Positions 1-10,928 of a DNA stretch of 64,000 nucleotides are shown one piece after another. The notes beneath the pieces were generated by a model. It saw nothing but the letters and a program-made list of their open reading frames with translations, did not search any database and was not told the DNA's origin. The translations under genes were made by a program, and so were the position numbers. Position 1 is the first letter of the stretch, and the number at the start of each line of letters is the position of its first letter. Origin of the DNA: Capitulum mitella (lineage: Eukaryota; Arthropoda; Thecostraca; Pollicipedomorpha; Pollicipedidae); NCBI GenBank assembly GCA_030062745.1, contig CP099848.1, forward strand, positions 12,561,568-12,625,567. The letters run 5' to 3'.

Positions 1-1751
1 TGAGCGATAGCTCTGTCAGGAAGGCTCAATTGGTACTTTGAAAAATAGACACCATGCACCACAACATTTCTTAGGATCATCCTAGGGAAAATGCTAAGCG
101 AAAAGACTGTATATAAATGTAGTTGTCAAATGCGATTAAAAAGAGGCAACGTTCACACAACGTACGTATAGGCATGAGTTTTAGACTTCGCAGTTCTAAT
201 GGGGCGGCAGTCCAACCAACTTCGGAATATTTTAGCGTAAGTCCTTCTTTGTTGTAAGGACAGAAATAACCTCAAAGTGGTTTTAGCCCCAACAGTTTTT
301 AAAACGCCCTTCCTACGCATCTGCTCGCAAGCACGTTAGACAAAAGGTCGAAGATTAGCCATGACGAAAGCCACAAGATACACGAAGATGTCATTCGGAA
401 CACTTTGTCCAGTTGACGTTAAATCAGGCTATGATTAAACATGCTGTCAGCTGGTGGTGGTTGCCGCCGCCCGACATTTTGCACGACTGGTTGTAATGTG
501 ATACCCGTTACACCTGGTTATAATGTGGTTATGAAAGGCTTCCGTGTCTTCCAGAGCTCTCGTCCTAGCACAGCGCTACTTCGTCCTCGGGCACTCCGGT
601 CGCAAAAATTTTGTGCGCAACAGCGAGTACGAAAGGTGACATGTTTGGTTATTTGAGGCTATCTTAGATTCACGTGACAAAAATGCTAAAAGTTTTATTT
701 TCAGTGCCAAAGTTTGGCAAAGAAGCTGTTTTTATGGGGAGATATTATTGAAGGCATTCCATGAATAGACATTCAAAATGCAAGCTGACGCACAGTAGAA
801 CGTCCGTGAGAAAAGTGCCGGTGTGGCTGGTTTCAGGATGAGGTGCGAGAGATAATGCATCAAGTGAGCTAGGTAAGCTATCATACCGAATCCATGACGA
901 ATAAGAACCGATACATGAATGTCTTAATGGACTTTATACGAATTCCTAAATTCATAAATTTATAACGTCTGGGTTCAGGGCAACAGTAGTCTTAGCCAAG
1001 CAAAAAAAAAAAAAAAAATGGCGCCTGCATCAGACTTACTCAGCGCAAAGTGCGAGCATCGTGTCTGTTTTACCGCATATCGGCAAATAATCGGCTCATA
1101 TATTCAGTCGGCCCAGGCATAAACGGCATGGAACGTGGTCCACATGGCCAGTTACCAGGAACCGTCAACGTTTCTTTGCGCAGTAAAACACTAGTCACAC
1201 TGTAGGCGAAAGAAGTCACATAGTTTTTGCTGGTTGCTCATTTGGAATTTCCTCTTACGCTGACGTTCCGACCTTGACTGTGCGAGGAAAAGTGACTGGC
1301 CAGTAAGTGTCAACAACAACCTACCCTGCCTGAGCAAACTGTTTTACGGATTGTCCAATGCTTTGAAATTCCTCATGAACATGATTGTTCTCTTGCATAG
1401 TGGTGCTAATTTCGCGTGTTAAACTGCTATTTGTCTGCGCGCCCGAGAGCTCATTGCCGTACCTCTCGGGAGACTGCATTCGGCCGCCGGCGGCCCGGCG
1501 GAAGTGACGCTTTCTCTGGTTACCCGCTGACCGGAAGCGACGCTCAAACACGGCAGCGCGCCTTTCCGCGTATTCACCGGCTGCTCGGAATCAACAGTTA
1601 CCCAATTCCAGCTCCGGTCGCAGTGCGCAAATGAGAAGAGCAAACAGGCTTTAAAACGGCGGCGCCGGCACATTTTTTGCCGAGTCGTCGATCGTTCTCG
1701 CACCTGGGAGGACCCAGCGAGCAGCCCGTGCAGGAGGCCAGCGCTGGCGCC
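1..1751. other. Upstream intergenic DNA
   Basis: I see no convincing gene here. Reading frames are short and show no recognisable domain. A run of 17 A lies at 1,002-1,018. A TTTAAAA box at 1,650-1,656 sits about 100 bases before the start codon of the CUB gene and could be its TATA element, but no clear initiator follows it. Confidence 0.5.
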
Positions 1752-4700
1752 ATGGAGGGCGTCCGTGTGCTGGGACTGTGTGCGGGTCTGACACTATTGG
1801 TGGCCGCAACCGTGGGCGGCGGTCTGGCAGAGAGTTCTGTCGGGTTGAGTGAGGCCCTCTCCCTTGACGAGTTTTTCGCAGCGGTGAGGAATCGGGCAGC
1901 AGCGGCGACCGATCAGGAGGCGACGACGCCGCTGCTGGTGTTCCCTGACGGCGACGACGCGCTCGTCACCTCCGCCAGCGAGCTGCTACCAGTGCAGGTC
2001 ACCAGCGCCGCCCCGGCCGAGGTGACCTCAGCGCAGGTCAGCAGCCTGACCCCGCCGCAGGCCAGCGACCTGACCTCGGGTCAGGACGGCGACGCCGAAG
2101 TTCTGGAGGGCTGCGTTGTGCTGGAGGACCGCGTCGAGGGCGTGCTGCGGCCCTCCGAGGACGAGCCGTGCTCGTATCGCCTGCGCCGCCAGCCGCAGCG
2201 CTGCGCCGTCAGCCTGCGGCTCGTCGGGCCGCACCGACCGCGCTGCGACCGTTTCCGGCTCAACGTGGACGACCAGCCGACCTGTCAGCGGCTGGCGGCT
2301 GGTGGCCCGGTGACGCGGAACTTCACCGGCGACGCCATGGAGCTGGAGCTGCAGCTGGCCGCCGAAGCCGGCACCGAGCCGCGCCGACTGCCGCCGCCCG
2401 GCGGCAACGTCGAGCCCGTCTCTGCCGGCGGCCGGCTGCAGCTGAGGTTCCGCCAGGAGCCGTGCGGCGGCGCTGGCGGCGGCGGCGCGCCCGAGGCGCA
2501 GCTGCTCGGCGACGCCGACATCCCGCCGACGGGCATCTGCTTCCAGGAGTTCTCGGAGCCGGAGTTCCGGCTCCGCTCGCCCGGCTTCCCCGGCGACTAC
2601 CCGCCGGACTCGATCTGCCAGTACGAGGTCCGGCGCGCCGGCAGCGACATCTGCCGCCTGGAGCTGACGCTGAACGCCTTCGACGTGGAGGGCGCCGCTT
2701 CGTCGGCCGCCTGCCCGTTCGACGTGCTGCAGGTGGGCGGCGAGCGGCTGTGCGGCGCGCGGCCGCCCGGCCAGGTGGTGTACGCCGACTTCACCGGCCC
2801 CGTCCTCACGGCCGAGTTCCGGTCCGACGAACGCACGCAACGCCCCGGCTTCGATATCGCGGCACGCCAGCTGCGCTGCGCCGAACCGCCGGGGCCGGGA
2901 CCGGGGCCCGGGCCGCGCGCCTCCTGCGACGCCGCGTTCGCCGCGCGCGAGTTCGTGCTGGAGAGCCCCGGCTTCCCGGCTCCGTATCCTGCGTCGGTCA
3001 GTTGCCGGTACGAGGTGGCGCGCGCCGGGCCGGCCGTCTGCGAGCTCGAGCTCACCGTCGAGCGGTTCGCCGTCGAGGCGGCCCCCGACTGCACGTTCGA
3101 CTACCTGGAGGTGGGCGGCCGGCGGCTGTGCGGCGTGCTCGCGTCCGGTGAGACGCGCCGCGTGCCATTCGGCGCGGCGTCGGCGCTGCAGCTGCTGTTC
3201 GCGTCGGACGCGCGCGGCTCAGGGCCTGGCTTCCGGCTGCGGGCGCGCCAGCTCGACTGCGGTCCGGACCCGGGCCCGTCGCCGACGCCCGGCGCCTGCG
3301 ACCTGTTCACCGACGACGTGACGTTTGAGCTGGCGTCGCCCGGCTTCCCGCTCGACTACCCGGCCGACGCGGCCTGCCGATACGAGGTTCAGCGCGCCCT
3401 ACCCGACGTCTGCAGCCTACGGGTCACCGTGCGCGCCTTCGACCTGGAGGAGTCGGCTGGGTGCGACGGCGACTACCTGCTGCTCGGCGGTGAGCGCCTG
3501 TGCGGCCGGCAGCCAGCCGGGTTCGTCAGGGACGTGCCGTTCACCGGCGAGCGGCTGGTGCTCGAGTTCCACTCGGACGTGGTGTTCCAGCGGCCCGGCT
3601 TCGACCTGCTGCTGCAGCAGGTCAGCTGCAGCGGGCCCGAACCCACGCCGCCCATTCCACCCATTCCTCCCGTTCCTCCCATTCCGCCGACGGTGGGCCC
3701 GCGGACGGCGTGCGGCGGCGCGCTGTTCGGCCGCGAGGTGCAGATCGCCAGTCCGGGCTTTCCGGGGCCGTACCCGGCCGACCTGGCCTGCGTCTACTCG
3801 CTGCAGAAGCTGGACGAGGCTGTGTGCGCGCTGGAGGTGCGCTTCGACGCGCTGCAGCTCGACTCCGGCCCCGGCTGCAGCGGCGACTTGCTGCGGCTGG
3901 ACGGCGAGCGGTTCTGCGCGGCGGCTCCGGGCGAACGTCGCCGCTTCCCATTCGCCAACGCGGCCGCCGAGCTGCTCTTTCAGACGGACGCCGTTGGCGC
4001 CGGCGGCGGCTTCCTGCTGACGCTACGCCAAGTGTCCGACTGCGGCCCGCCCGTGCCGCCCGTGCCGCCCGTGCCGGGGCCCGGCGGCGCGTGCCACGTG
4101 CTCGTGGACGGCGGCACGGTTCGGCTGCGTTCGCCCGGCTTCCCCGGGCCGGCACCGCGCGCGCGCTGCTCTCTCCTCGTCGAGAAGGCGGCGCCGGCCG
4201 TCTGCTCGCTCGAGCTGCGGGTGGACGCGTTCCAGTTGGCGGAAGGTGAGCCCGAGTGCCCGCTGCAGTACCTGCAGGTCGGCGGGCCGGCCGGCCGCGT
4301 CTGCGGCCTGCACCCGGCCGGCTACGCGCGCCGCTTCGCCTTCCCCGGCGACGTGGTCCAGGTCGAGTTCGTGTCCGAGCTGCTGGGCGCGCAGTCGGGC
4401 GGTTTCGAGGTGGCGCTGGTGCAGCTGCCGTGCGCGCAGCCCTACCCGGGTCACGAGGATCACGGGGGCGGACATCACGGGGGACATGACGGCGGGTATG
4501 ATGGACATGACGGCCAGCATGGTCACCACGAGACGCATGGTGGTGGTTATGATGGACATCATGGCGGCCATGATGAACACAACGAGGGTCATCATTGCGG
4601 TCATGATGAACACAACGAGGGTCATCACGGTGGTCATCACGAAGGCTATGAACATGGACACAGCGAACACCATAGCGGGCACGCCGAAGGGTACGTGCAT

Positions 4701-5312
4701 CACGAATCAAGCCACAATGGTCACGGAGGCTACAGCCATCACGGTAAACACCACCAATACACCGAAGTGACGATAGGCGCGACTAAACCTAGAGGAAAGT
4801 TCAATCTGTTCTCCATATTTAAGCCCTGGACGCTGTTTTCCAAGAAGCCCAAGCGGTTCATTCCTGATTCGGGCCCAGTTTACGGACCACCTCCGGTGAC
4901 AGTGCACGGTCCTCCGAAGACTACCTATGGACCACCAAACCCTCGGCCGGCTTATGGTCCTCCTAAACCCAAGCCCGGTTACGGTCCGCCACGACGAAGA
5001 CCAAGTTACGGCCCACCAAAGCCCAAACCGGGTTATGGTCCTCCGAGACCGAAGCCTGGGTATGGTCCTCCACGCCTGAGGCCAGGCCATGGTTCACATG
5101 CGAAATATGGTCCGCCGAAGCCGAGACCGAGCTATGGTCCGCCTAAACCTAAACCTAGCTATGGTCCGCCGAGACCTGGACCAAATTATGGACCGCCGGC
5201 GTCCGGACACGGAAGTCACAGAAGTCAACACTCCGCTGGGGACGAGAGTCTGGTAGAAGATGAGGTGGTGCCCAAGCTTTCATTTGATGGATGGATCCCA
5301 ATAGTTGAATGA
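1752..5312 (+). CDS. Secreted multi-CUB protein with His/Gly-rich and YGPP-repeat tail
   Basis: Uninterrupted frame of 1,186 residues. The ATG at 1,752 is chosen because a signal peptide follows directly (MEGVRVLGLCAG, then a Leu/Val/Ala core to about residue 26); the frame is open upstream but has no earlier ATG. Order: Ser/Thr/Asp-rich segment (27-116); a degenerate CUB-like module (about 119-255); five clear CUB modules (about 262-377, 391-502, 515-626, 652-763, 780-893), each with SPGFP near the start, paired cysteines, a DYLxVGG-like core and a closing GFxLxxxQxxC. Pro-rich linkers join them. Then comes a His/Gly/Asp-rich stretch (about 900-1,004) and eleven YGPP plus one HGPP repeats spaced by K/R/P (about 1,044-1,150), ending in an acidic tail. 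CUB modules bind proteins or glycans outside cells. His-rich runs can bind metal, and YGPP-like repeats occur in cuticle and adhesive proteins. A matrix, cuticle or adhesive role is inference. No protease domain is present. Confidence 0.85.
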   Translation: MEGVRVLGLCAGLTLLVAATVGGGLAESSVGLSEALSLDEFFAAVRNRAAAATDQEATTPLLVFPDGDDALVTSASELLPVQVTSAAPAEVTSAQVSSLTPPQASDLTSGQDGDAEVLEGCVVLEDRVEGVLRPSEDEPCSYRLRRQPQRCAVSLRLVGPHRPRCDRFRLNVDDQPTCQRLAAGGPVTRNFTGDAMELELQLAAEAGTEPRRLPPPGGNVEPVSAGGRLQLRFRQEPCGGAGGGGAPEAQLLGDADIPPTGICFQEFSEPEFRLRSPGFPGDYPPDSICQYEVRRAGSDICRLELTLNAFDVEGAASSAACPFDVLQVGGERLCGARPPGQVVYADFTGPVLTAEFRSDERTQRPGFDIAARQLRCAEPPGPGPGPGPRASCDAAFAAREFVLESPGFPAPYPASVSCRYEVARAGPAVCELELTVERFAVEAAPDCTFDYLEVGGRRLCGVLASGETRRVPFGAASALQLLFASDARGSGPGFRLRARQLDCGPDPGPSPTPGACDLFTDDVTFELASPGFPLDYPADAACRYEVQRALPDVCSLRVTVRAFDLEESAGCDGDYLLLGGERLCGRQPAGFVRDVPFTGERLVLEFHSDVVFQRPGFDLLLQQVSCSGPEPTPPIPPIPPVPPIPPTVGPRTACGGALFGREVQIASPGFPGPYPADLACVYSLQKLDEAVCALEVRFDALQLDSGPGCSGDLLRLDGERFCAAAPGERRRFPFANAAAELLFQTDAVGAGGGFLLTLRQVSDCGPPVPPVPPVPGPGGACHVLVDGGTVRLRSPGFPGPAPRARCSLLVEKAAPAVCSLELRVDAFQLAEGEPECPLQYLQVGGPAGRVCGLHPAGYARRFAFPGDVVQVEFVSELLGAQSGGFEVALVQLPCAQPYPGHEDHGGGHHGGHDGGYDGHDGQHGHHETHGGGYDGHHGGHDEHNEGHHCGHDEHNEGHHGGHHEGYEHGHSEHHSGHAEGYVHHESSHNGHGGYSHHGKHHQYTEVTIGATKPRGKFNLFSIFKPWTLFSKKPKRFIPDSGPVYGPPPVTVHGPPKTTYGPPNPRPAYGPPKPKPGYGPPRRRPSYGPPKPKPGYGPPRPKPGYGPPRLRPGHGSHAKYGPPKPRPSYGPPKPKPSYGPPRPGPNYGPPASGHGSHRSQHSAGDESLVEDEVVPKLSFDGWIPIVE

Positions 5313-5517
5313 TTTGTGAAGAACTCAACAACAAGCCAACTACTGATGTCTTTGATCTGTGCGAATTGCTGTCAGTTGGTAGCAGGTTATCTGAAACGCG
5401 TTTTGAATGGCTTGTGCAAGGCATTCAGAGTATTACGAAGCAATGAACAATGAACTATTAACAATGGACTGTTGGTGTTCGCTGAGTGCGGCTATGGTTT
5501 TGTTGTGATTTGTTGTG

Positions 5518-5523
5518 AATAAA
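5518..5523 (+). terminator. AATAAA polyadenylation signal of the CUB gene
   Basis: A canonical AATAAA lies 206 bases after the stop codon and is followed by a GT-rich stretch (TTGTTATTTCC), as expected at a 3' end. Confidence 0.6.
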
Positions 5524-5923
5524 TTGTTATTTCCGACGTTTCTTTTGGACAGCCCTATTCCATTCCGTCAGAGACGGTCAGGACAGGGCCTGACCACGTT
5601 CGCCGCTGCCTTGACCAGCCTGGTATGACAAAGACCAGCATTAGCCGAGAGCGGGACGGTCGGTTTAAAAGGAAGGATGGAAAATTCGCGACGACGTCAG
5701 CGACAACAGAGGACGCATAAATTGTTCAGCCTGAAAACATCAGACACCAGTCAAATGACCATGGGCCAGAGAACGATGAAACGGTGAGGACACGAATAAC
5801 AGACAATGGACCTTTTTCAAGATCAGGCGCCGGGCAGCGTTCAAATGCCGCTCCGAGCCACTCTCGCCTTCAGCCCAATTTCAGGCTCTCAGTTTCAAAC
5901 GAGGTCCCTGTTGGACCTCCACC

Positions 5924-7162
5924 TTAACCCTATTCCCGGAGGGCTAGACGGTATGGTCGATTCCCGGCAGGGGGGCGGATTCGGCCCCCCCCCGAGATCT
6001 CGAGAACTACTTGTCCGATTTCATCGCAACAAACGGCAATCGATTTTCCTTGACGTGAAGTACATTTTTGTAAAAAAAATGTTCAAAATTTTGAAATTTG
6101 TGGATACAGGGGGCAAAAATGTCAAAATGGGGGGTACTTTTGGACTTCTTATAACTCCGTTGTTTATCGACCGATTTCGATGAAACTGGCATGAATCGAG
6201 AGATTATGGATAGGGCTTTTACCATGGATCCGCAAATCTGAAATTTTCAGAAAATTCATGGGCGTTCACAGGGTTTCAAAAATAGGAGAATTAGTTTTCT
6301 AACAAATGAATGAACAAAAGAGGCAAACACCCTTTTTTGGCTTCTGCTAGTCATGTTATACTAAAGAAGTACAAATAGCATTACAATGTTTGTATAATGT
6401 TAGCATAAGCGGTGCCAGGGACATGAAAAAGGGGGAACTGCCATGGTCACACGTTTCTCAGATCAACTTGTGACCTTTGACCTTAAATGACCTCTAGTGA
6501 CCTTGGGGTCACTTGGAATGATCTCGTGTGCATTTAATACTATCTGTAAACGTCTTCGATCGTTTGAATTCACTCTATTTCAAAAACGTCATTTTATGGC
6601 TATTGCGATATAGGATTTTTTGCTTTTGCTTTTATGGCTATTGCGATATACTGACATTTTAGGTCATAGCTCTGTGACCCGACCTGATATCAAGCTGAAA
6701 CATGGTACACAAGAAGAAGGCACCCTTCTACGTCATATGTATTCCGGGTTTGGCATTTAAAGAAATGGCGCCGAAATTATACCGAAAAAACAAATTTTGA
6801 CTTTTGACCTTGACCTGACCTTGTAAAATGATCTCAGATAAACAAAATTACATCCACACATTGCCCAGCTACTTAGCGATACATCTGTATAAAGTTTTAA
6901 GTTCTATCTTTAAAACTCTGTTTTTGGCAGACGTTTTTCTTTTACTCTCAACATGGCCAAAAATGGCATGAGGTGCCTCCCAAAAACGTTGCCTGGCTCC
7001 GCCCCTGAGCAAAATAGAATTTTGAAATTTTGTCACGGTGCGTAGAAAGAATAGCTGGAAAAGTGACCAAGTTTCGTGAAGCTGCGTTAAAAAGTCCGGA
7101 ATTGGCAAGCAAAAACTCGAGGGGGGGGGCGAATTCAGCCCCCCTGCCGGGAATAGGGTTAA
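5924..7162 (+). mobile_element. TTAA-flanked piggyBac-like non-autonomous element, copy 1
   Basis: Begins TTAA+CCCTATTCCCGG and ends CCGGGAATAGGG+TTAA, giving 12-base terminal inverted repeats inside an intact TTAA duplication. The 1,231-base core has no transposase frame. TTAA targets and CCC-starting ends are hallmarks of piggyBac transposons. A perfect direct repeat TGACCT-T-TGACCT lies at 6,471-6,483. This copy defines the 'forward' orientation used for the other copies. Confidence 0.85.
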
Positions 7163-7415
7163 GTCAGAGGTTACTCAGTCGTCTTCCATGCTTGGTGTCA
7201 TTTGTCCAGCGACTCAATTTGCCCAGCGACTGAAGGTTACGGTGAGACAGAGTGATGATCTGGGACGTCGATTTCTGTGAATTATTGCGGGGGGGGGGGG
7301 ACAATATACCTCTTACCACATTTGGGTTTCTCAACAGGTTTAGCTCACTTTGCTTTGACCAACGAAAATTTACAAGTTTTTATCACTATTTATCAAATGA
7401 AAATTGGATACATCC

Positions 7416-7417
<2 letters not shown>

Positions 7418-7450
<33 letters not shown>
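7418..7450. repeat. (TA)n microsatellite
   Basis: A run of alternating T and A, 33 bases long, lies between two copies of the TTAA element. Confidence 0.9.
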
Positions 7451-7452
<2 letters not shown>

Positions 7453-7501
7453 AAAGATAGAAAGGCAGTACGGCCGTTCTTTTCGTTATTATTGCGCATT
7501 T

Positions 7502-8418
7502 CCCTTTCCTGGCAAAGGGGGCTAAATCCGCCTCCCCTCGGGTTTTTTGCTTGCCAATTCCAGGCTTTTCAACGCAGCTTCACAAAACTTGGTCACTTTC
7601 CCTAGCCATTCTGTCTACGTGTCGTAACAAAATTTCAGAATTCAATTTTGCTTAGGGGCGGAGCCAGGCAACGTTTTTGGGAGGCACCTAAGGCCATTTT
7701 TGACCATGTTAAGAGTAAAAGGAAAACGTCTGCCAAAAACAGAGTTTTTAAGATGGAACTTAAAACTTTATATGGATGTATAGATAAACAGCTGGAATAA
7801 TATTAAATGCACACGAAATCATTCCAAGTGACCCCAAGGTCACTGGAGATCATTTAAGGTCAAAAGTCACACGTTGATCTGAAGAACGTGTAGCCATGAC
7901 AGTTTCCCCTTTTCCATGTCCCTGGCACCGCCTATGCTAACATTACACAAACATTGTGATGCGATTTGGATTTCTTCAGCATAACATGACTAGCAGAAGC
8001 CAAAAAAGTGTTTTTGCATTTTTTGTTTATTCAGTTGTTGGAAAACTAATCCTCCTATTTTTAAAACCCGGTGAACGCCCACGAATTTTCTGAAAATTTC
8101 AGATGTGCGGACCCATGGTAAAAGCCCCATCCATAATCTCTCGATTCATGCCAGTTTCATTAAAATCGGTCCATAATCAACGGAGTTGTAAGAAGTCCAA
8201 AAATGCCCTTCATTTTGACATTTTTGCCCCCCCTGTATCCACACTTTTCAAAATTTTGAAAATTTCCTTTTATAAAAATGTAGTTCAAGTCATGGCAAAT
8301 CGATTGCCGTTTATTGCGATGAAATCGAACGAGCAGTTCTCGAGATCTCAGGGGGGCCGAATCCGCCCCTCCCCCCTGCCGGGAATCGACCAGACCGTCT
8401 AGCCCTCCGGGAATAGGA
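7502..8418 (-). mobile_element. TTAA-family element, copy 2 (internally deleted, decayed ends)
   Basis: Matches copy 1 in reverse orientation (gcttgccaattcc near the left end; accgtctagccctccgg at the right). About 300 bases are missing from the middle, between the segment ending tatggatgtatag and the one starting ttaaatgcacacg. The ends have decayed (ccctttcctggca; gggaataggaat) and no intact TTAA duplication remains. Confidence 0.75.
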
Positions 8419-10320
8419 ATAGAAAGCCTGTAGAAAATATTGGGGGAGGCTAGCCAACATTGTAGGGTCCAGATCAACGCGGGGCAGGGCCATCACAAAA
8501 TAACACAAATCGACACCACTGGTCATGACGACACCTTCTGGGTGAAGTCTATTGGGAGCCTGCCAAGGCCAGTGTTTCTTCAAGGGCAATCATTTCATTG
8601 CTCCGTGTGTTGTTATATGGAGGAAGAAAACCCCCAGGAAAGAAAATCTCCTGCGAGGAATAAGCAAACGTCCCCATGAGCGCTTGTCCAGTCCGAGTGC
8701 AACCAGGAAAAAGGGAAAAACAGCATATCTGGGGGGAAGGGTCATAGAGAACACAGGGGTATAGAGAACACGTACTGTTTACTGGAAGCAATAACACGAA
8801 TATCAAAAAGTAAAACACAAATATAAACAAATACAGAAGTGCATACAGAGTAAGGGGTGCATAAGACAGGACTTAAAATCGAACAGCATGTGAAACATGG
8901 AAGTAAACGTCATTATTATGACCAGGCAAATATATCAAAAACAAACGCAGAGTCTGCATCAATGACGAGCATGGCCATCCCTAACTTGGAGGACTGCCGA
9001 ACAAAATACAGCTATTCTGTTGACCTCTGTGCAGAGCCGCATTTCTGGCAATCCCGTCAATACCCAATGTGACTTTGTCAACATGGTCAATTCTAGCTCG
9101 ATCCGAGGCTCAGAATCTCAGAGATTCGGAAAAACGGGGAAGGGTTCTCTGTTTTCAGCTATTTACTGACTCGGTCTTCTCATGGTACTGTTGGTTTGGT
9201 TGCAGGTTTGGTTGGTGCAGCTGGACATACCCACTGGAAGTCAACACAGTCGTTCACAGCACGTATACCTAACGATTGGAGATTGACCAATCAATGACGA
9301 TAATCGTAATTGATACCGTCTGACTATGCCTAGTCGGAGCATGGCAGTTTGGAAATCCCTGATGTCTTCAAGAGCTCTCTCAAAGCTCTGATCTTTCATG
9401 ATGCCTTCTGCACGTACATCTCCGGATAGTCCAGCATCTCGCGGTATTCAAGGTAAGCCGACAAAATACTCTGGCAAGGTTGTTGCTATTTATGTGCATA
9501 GATACCTTGGTCGGATGAGAGGGATTCTGACAAAGTACCCTGAATCAAGATAAAAAGTGCCCCCTAATGCTACGCTACGGACTGATTTCCGCAACAGCAA
9601 CCATGGTCCTATTTTCTCACACGTGTAGGTGGTGACTGATGACTTGCCGAAACAGCGACTTGAAAACTTGAAATAGCGACGGCGGAAGCGGAGAGGGAGG
9701 ATTTAAGAGCATCTGTGATCCCATAGTTAATGTGACAGTTAACATTTAAGGTATACATACACAACAGTTAACAGTTAACAGCTTCCCATCACTGTATGAC
9801 AACAAGCAGTTAAAAATCCCAGCCCCGTAGTCAGTCCATCCTCCCCGTACATCGAAATCGTTGCACATGTACTGCATGCGTCCTGCCTGCTGGCAATCAT
9901 ACCAACGAATGCGATTCTGTGCAGGACCTATCAGGCCTCATCGCGCAGCGCATAGCTGAGGCAGGCCTACAAGAACTCGCGCAAGCCACAGGCACGCGCC
10001 GTCGGCGCCAATCTCCGCCGCGGATGACGGCCGCGCGCGAGCCGTGCCGCGCCAATAACGCCGCAGCGCGCCGCATTGGCCGACATTCCCCGCGCCGGCT
10101 CAGATTGCATTCCGGCCCGGTATTTATCACGACGCCTCATCGACGCGTCGGCCGCGGAGCTCGTTCGTCCTGGAACGAGCTGCAATCAGCAGGCGCTGCA
10201 CGGCAATCGGGGCGACACCAGCGCCCCTGGCGGCCGCCAGGTGGCGGAACGCTGGCCGGCGGCGCGGCGCCCCGCGGCCAGGTGAGCCGGAGTCGGCCGC
10301 GCTCGGGGACTGCGGACGCC
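8419..10320. other. Intergenic DNA, GC-rich toward the right end
   Basis: No supported gene. From about 9,960 the sequence becomes GC- and CpG-rich and stays so to about 10,550, which suggests a promoter island for the possible exon at 10,321. A TATTTAT box is at 10,121-10,127, but no well-placed initiator follows. Confidence 0.4.
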
Positions 10321-10444
10321 ATGTCCACCACCAGGCAGGCCCCGGCCGCCAATGGCGCCCGCTTCAAGCGACCCAAGAGCTTCTGGATGACGATCCGCGA
10401 CGACGGCTACTGCTCGTCCAGCAGCAGTCTGCACGACCACGCAG
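10321..10444 (+). CDS. Possible coding first exon (alternative start of the transporter, or of another gene)
   Basis: An ATG in the context gacgccATGtcc opens 41 codons (MSTTRQAPAANG..., basic middle FKRPKSFW, then a five-Ser run and HDHA) and ends at a good donor, GCAG|GTCAGT, with one base left over. That phase fits the acceptor of the DAT-like exon at 19,688, which starts with two bases, so this could be an alternative N-terminus giving a 616-residue protein. The CpG-rich setting supports a promoter-linked exon. No homologous peptide is recognised, and it could equally belong to an unrelated transcript. Confidence 0.35.
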
Positions 10445-10928
10445 GTCAGTGGAGCTCAGCGGAGGCGGCTGAGCTCGTCCGGCGGGACGCTGGGTCAGCG
10501 TGCAGGTCAAACAAGTGCCGGGCGGAGGAGGCAGGAGAGTTCGGCAACATTTAAATCGTTTGTACGCTGCGGCTTTTTACGGTGACTTTTTGCAAGGCTC
10601 CGAAGAATTTGTTCGACTTACTCTGACCGCGTGGAAATAAATACGAGAAATTCTAGAAAATAGGGGAAAAATTTGAAACTTATTTCAAAACGCATCGCTT
10701 TAAAAACTTCTTCATTGAGGCGCTAAGGGTAAGTAAGTTTGCATTACATTTTACCACTAGATTTGATTAATGTCTTCGTGCGTAACTTGCAAACTAAGGT
10801 TTTAGTCAAAACTGCGGGAGTGTTATACAGGCAAATACAACATTCGTCTCATGGTTATGCCAATCATCTTTGTTCGTCCAATAATCTGGGATTTTTAACA
10901 AAAATCGAGAAGTCTCCTTCTTCACGTG

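Noticed and set aside
2028..2840. Minus-strand open frame (270 codons) over the CUB region
   Set aside because: Shadow of GC-rich coding sequence. No domain, and the sense frame is clearly conserved.
3622..4710. Long minus-strand open frame (362 codons) rich in Arg and Ala
   Set aside because: It lies antisense to the CUB gene. The high GC content removes stop codons from all frames, and its His/Arg pattern mirrors the sense-strand repeats.
5806..6183. Open frames across the left half of the TTAA elements (also at 8.1, 39.0 and 58.7 kb)
   Set aside because: They share sequence only because the elements do. They begin outside the element in some copies, end at different places, and resemble no transposase.
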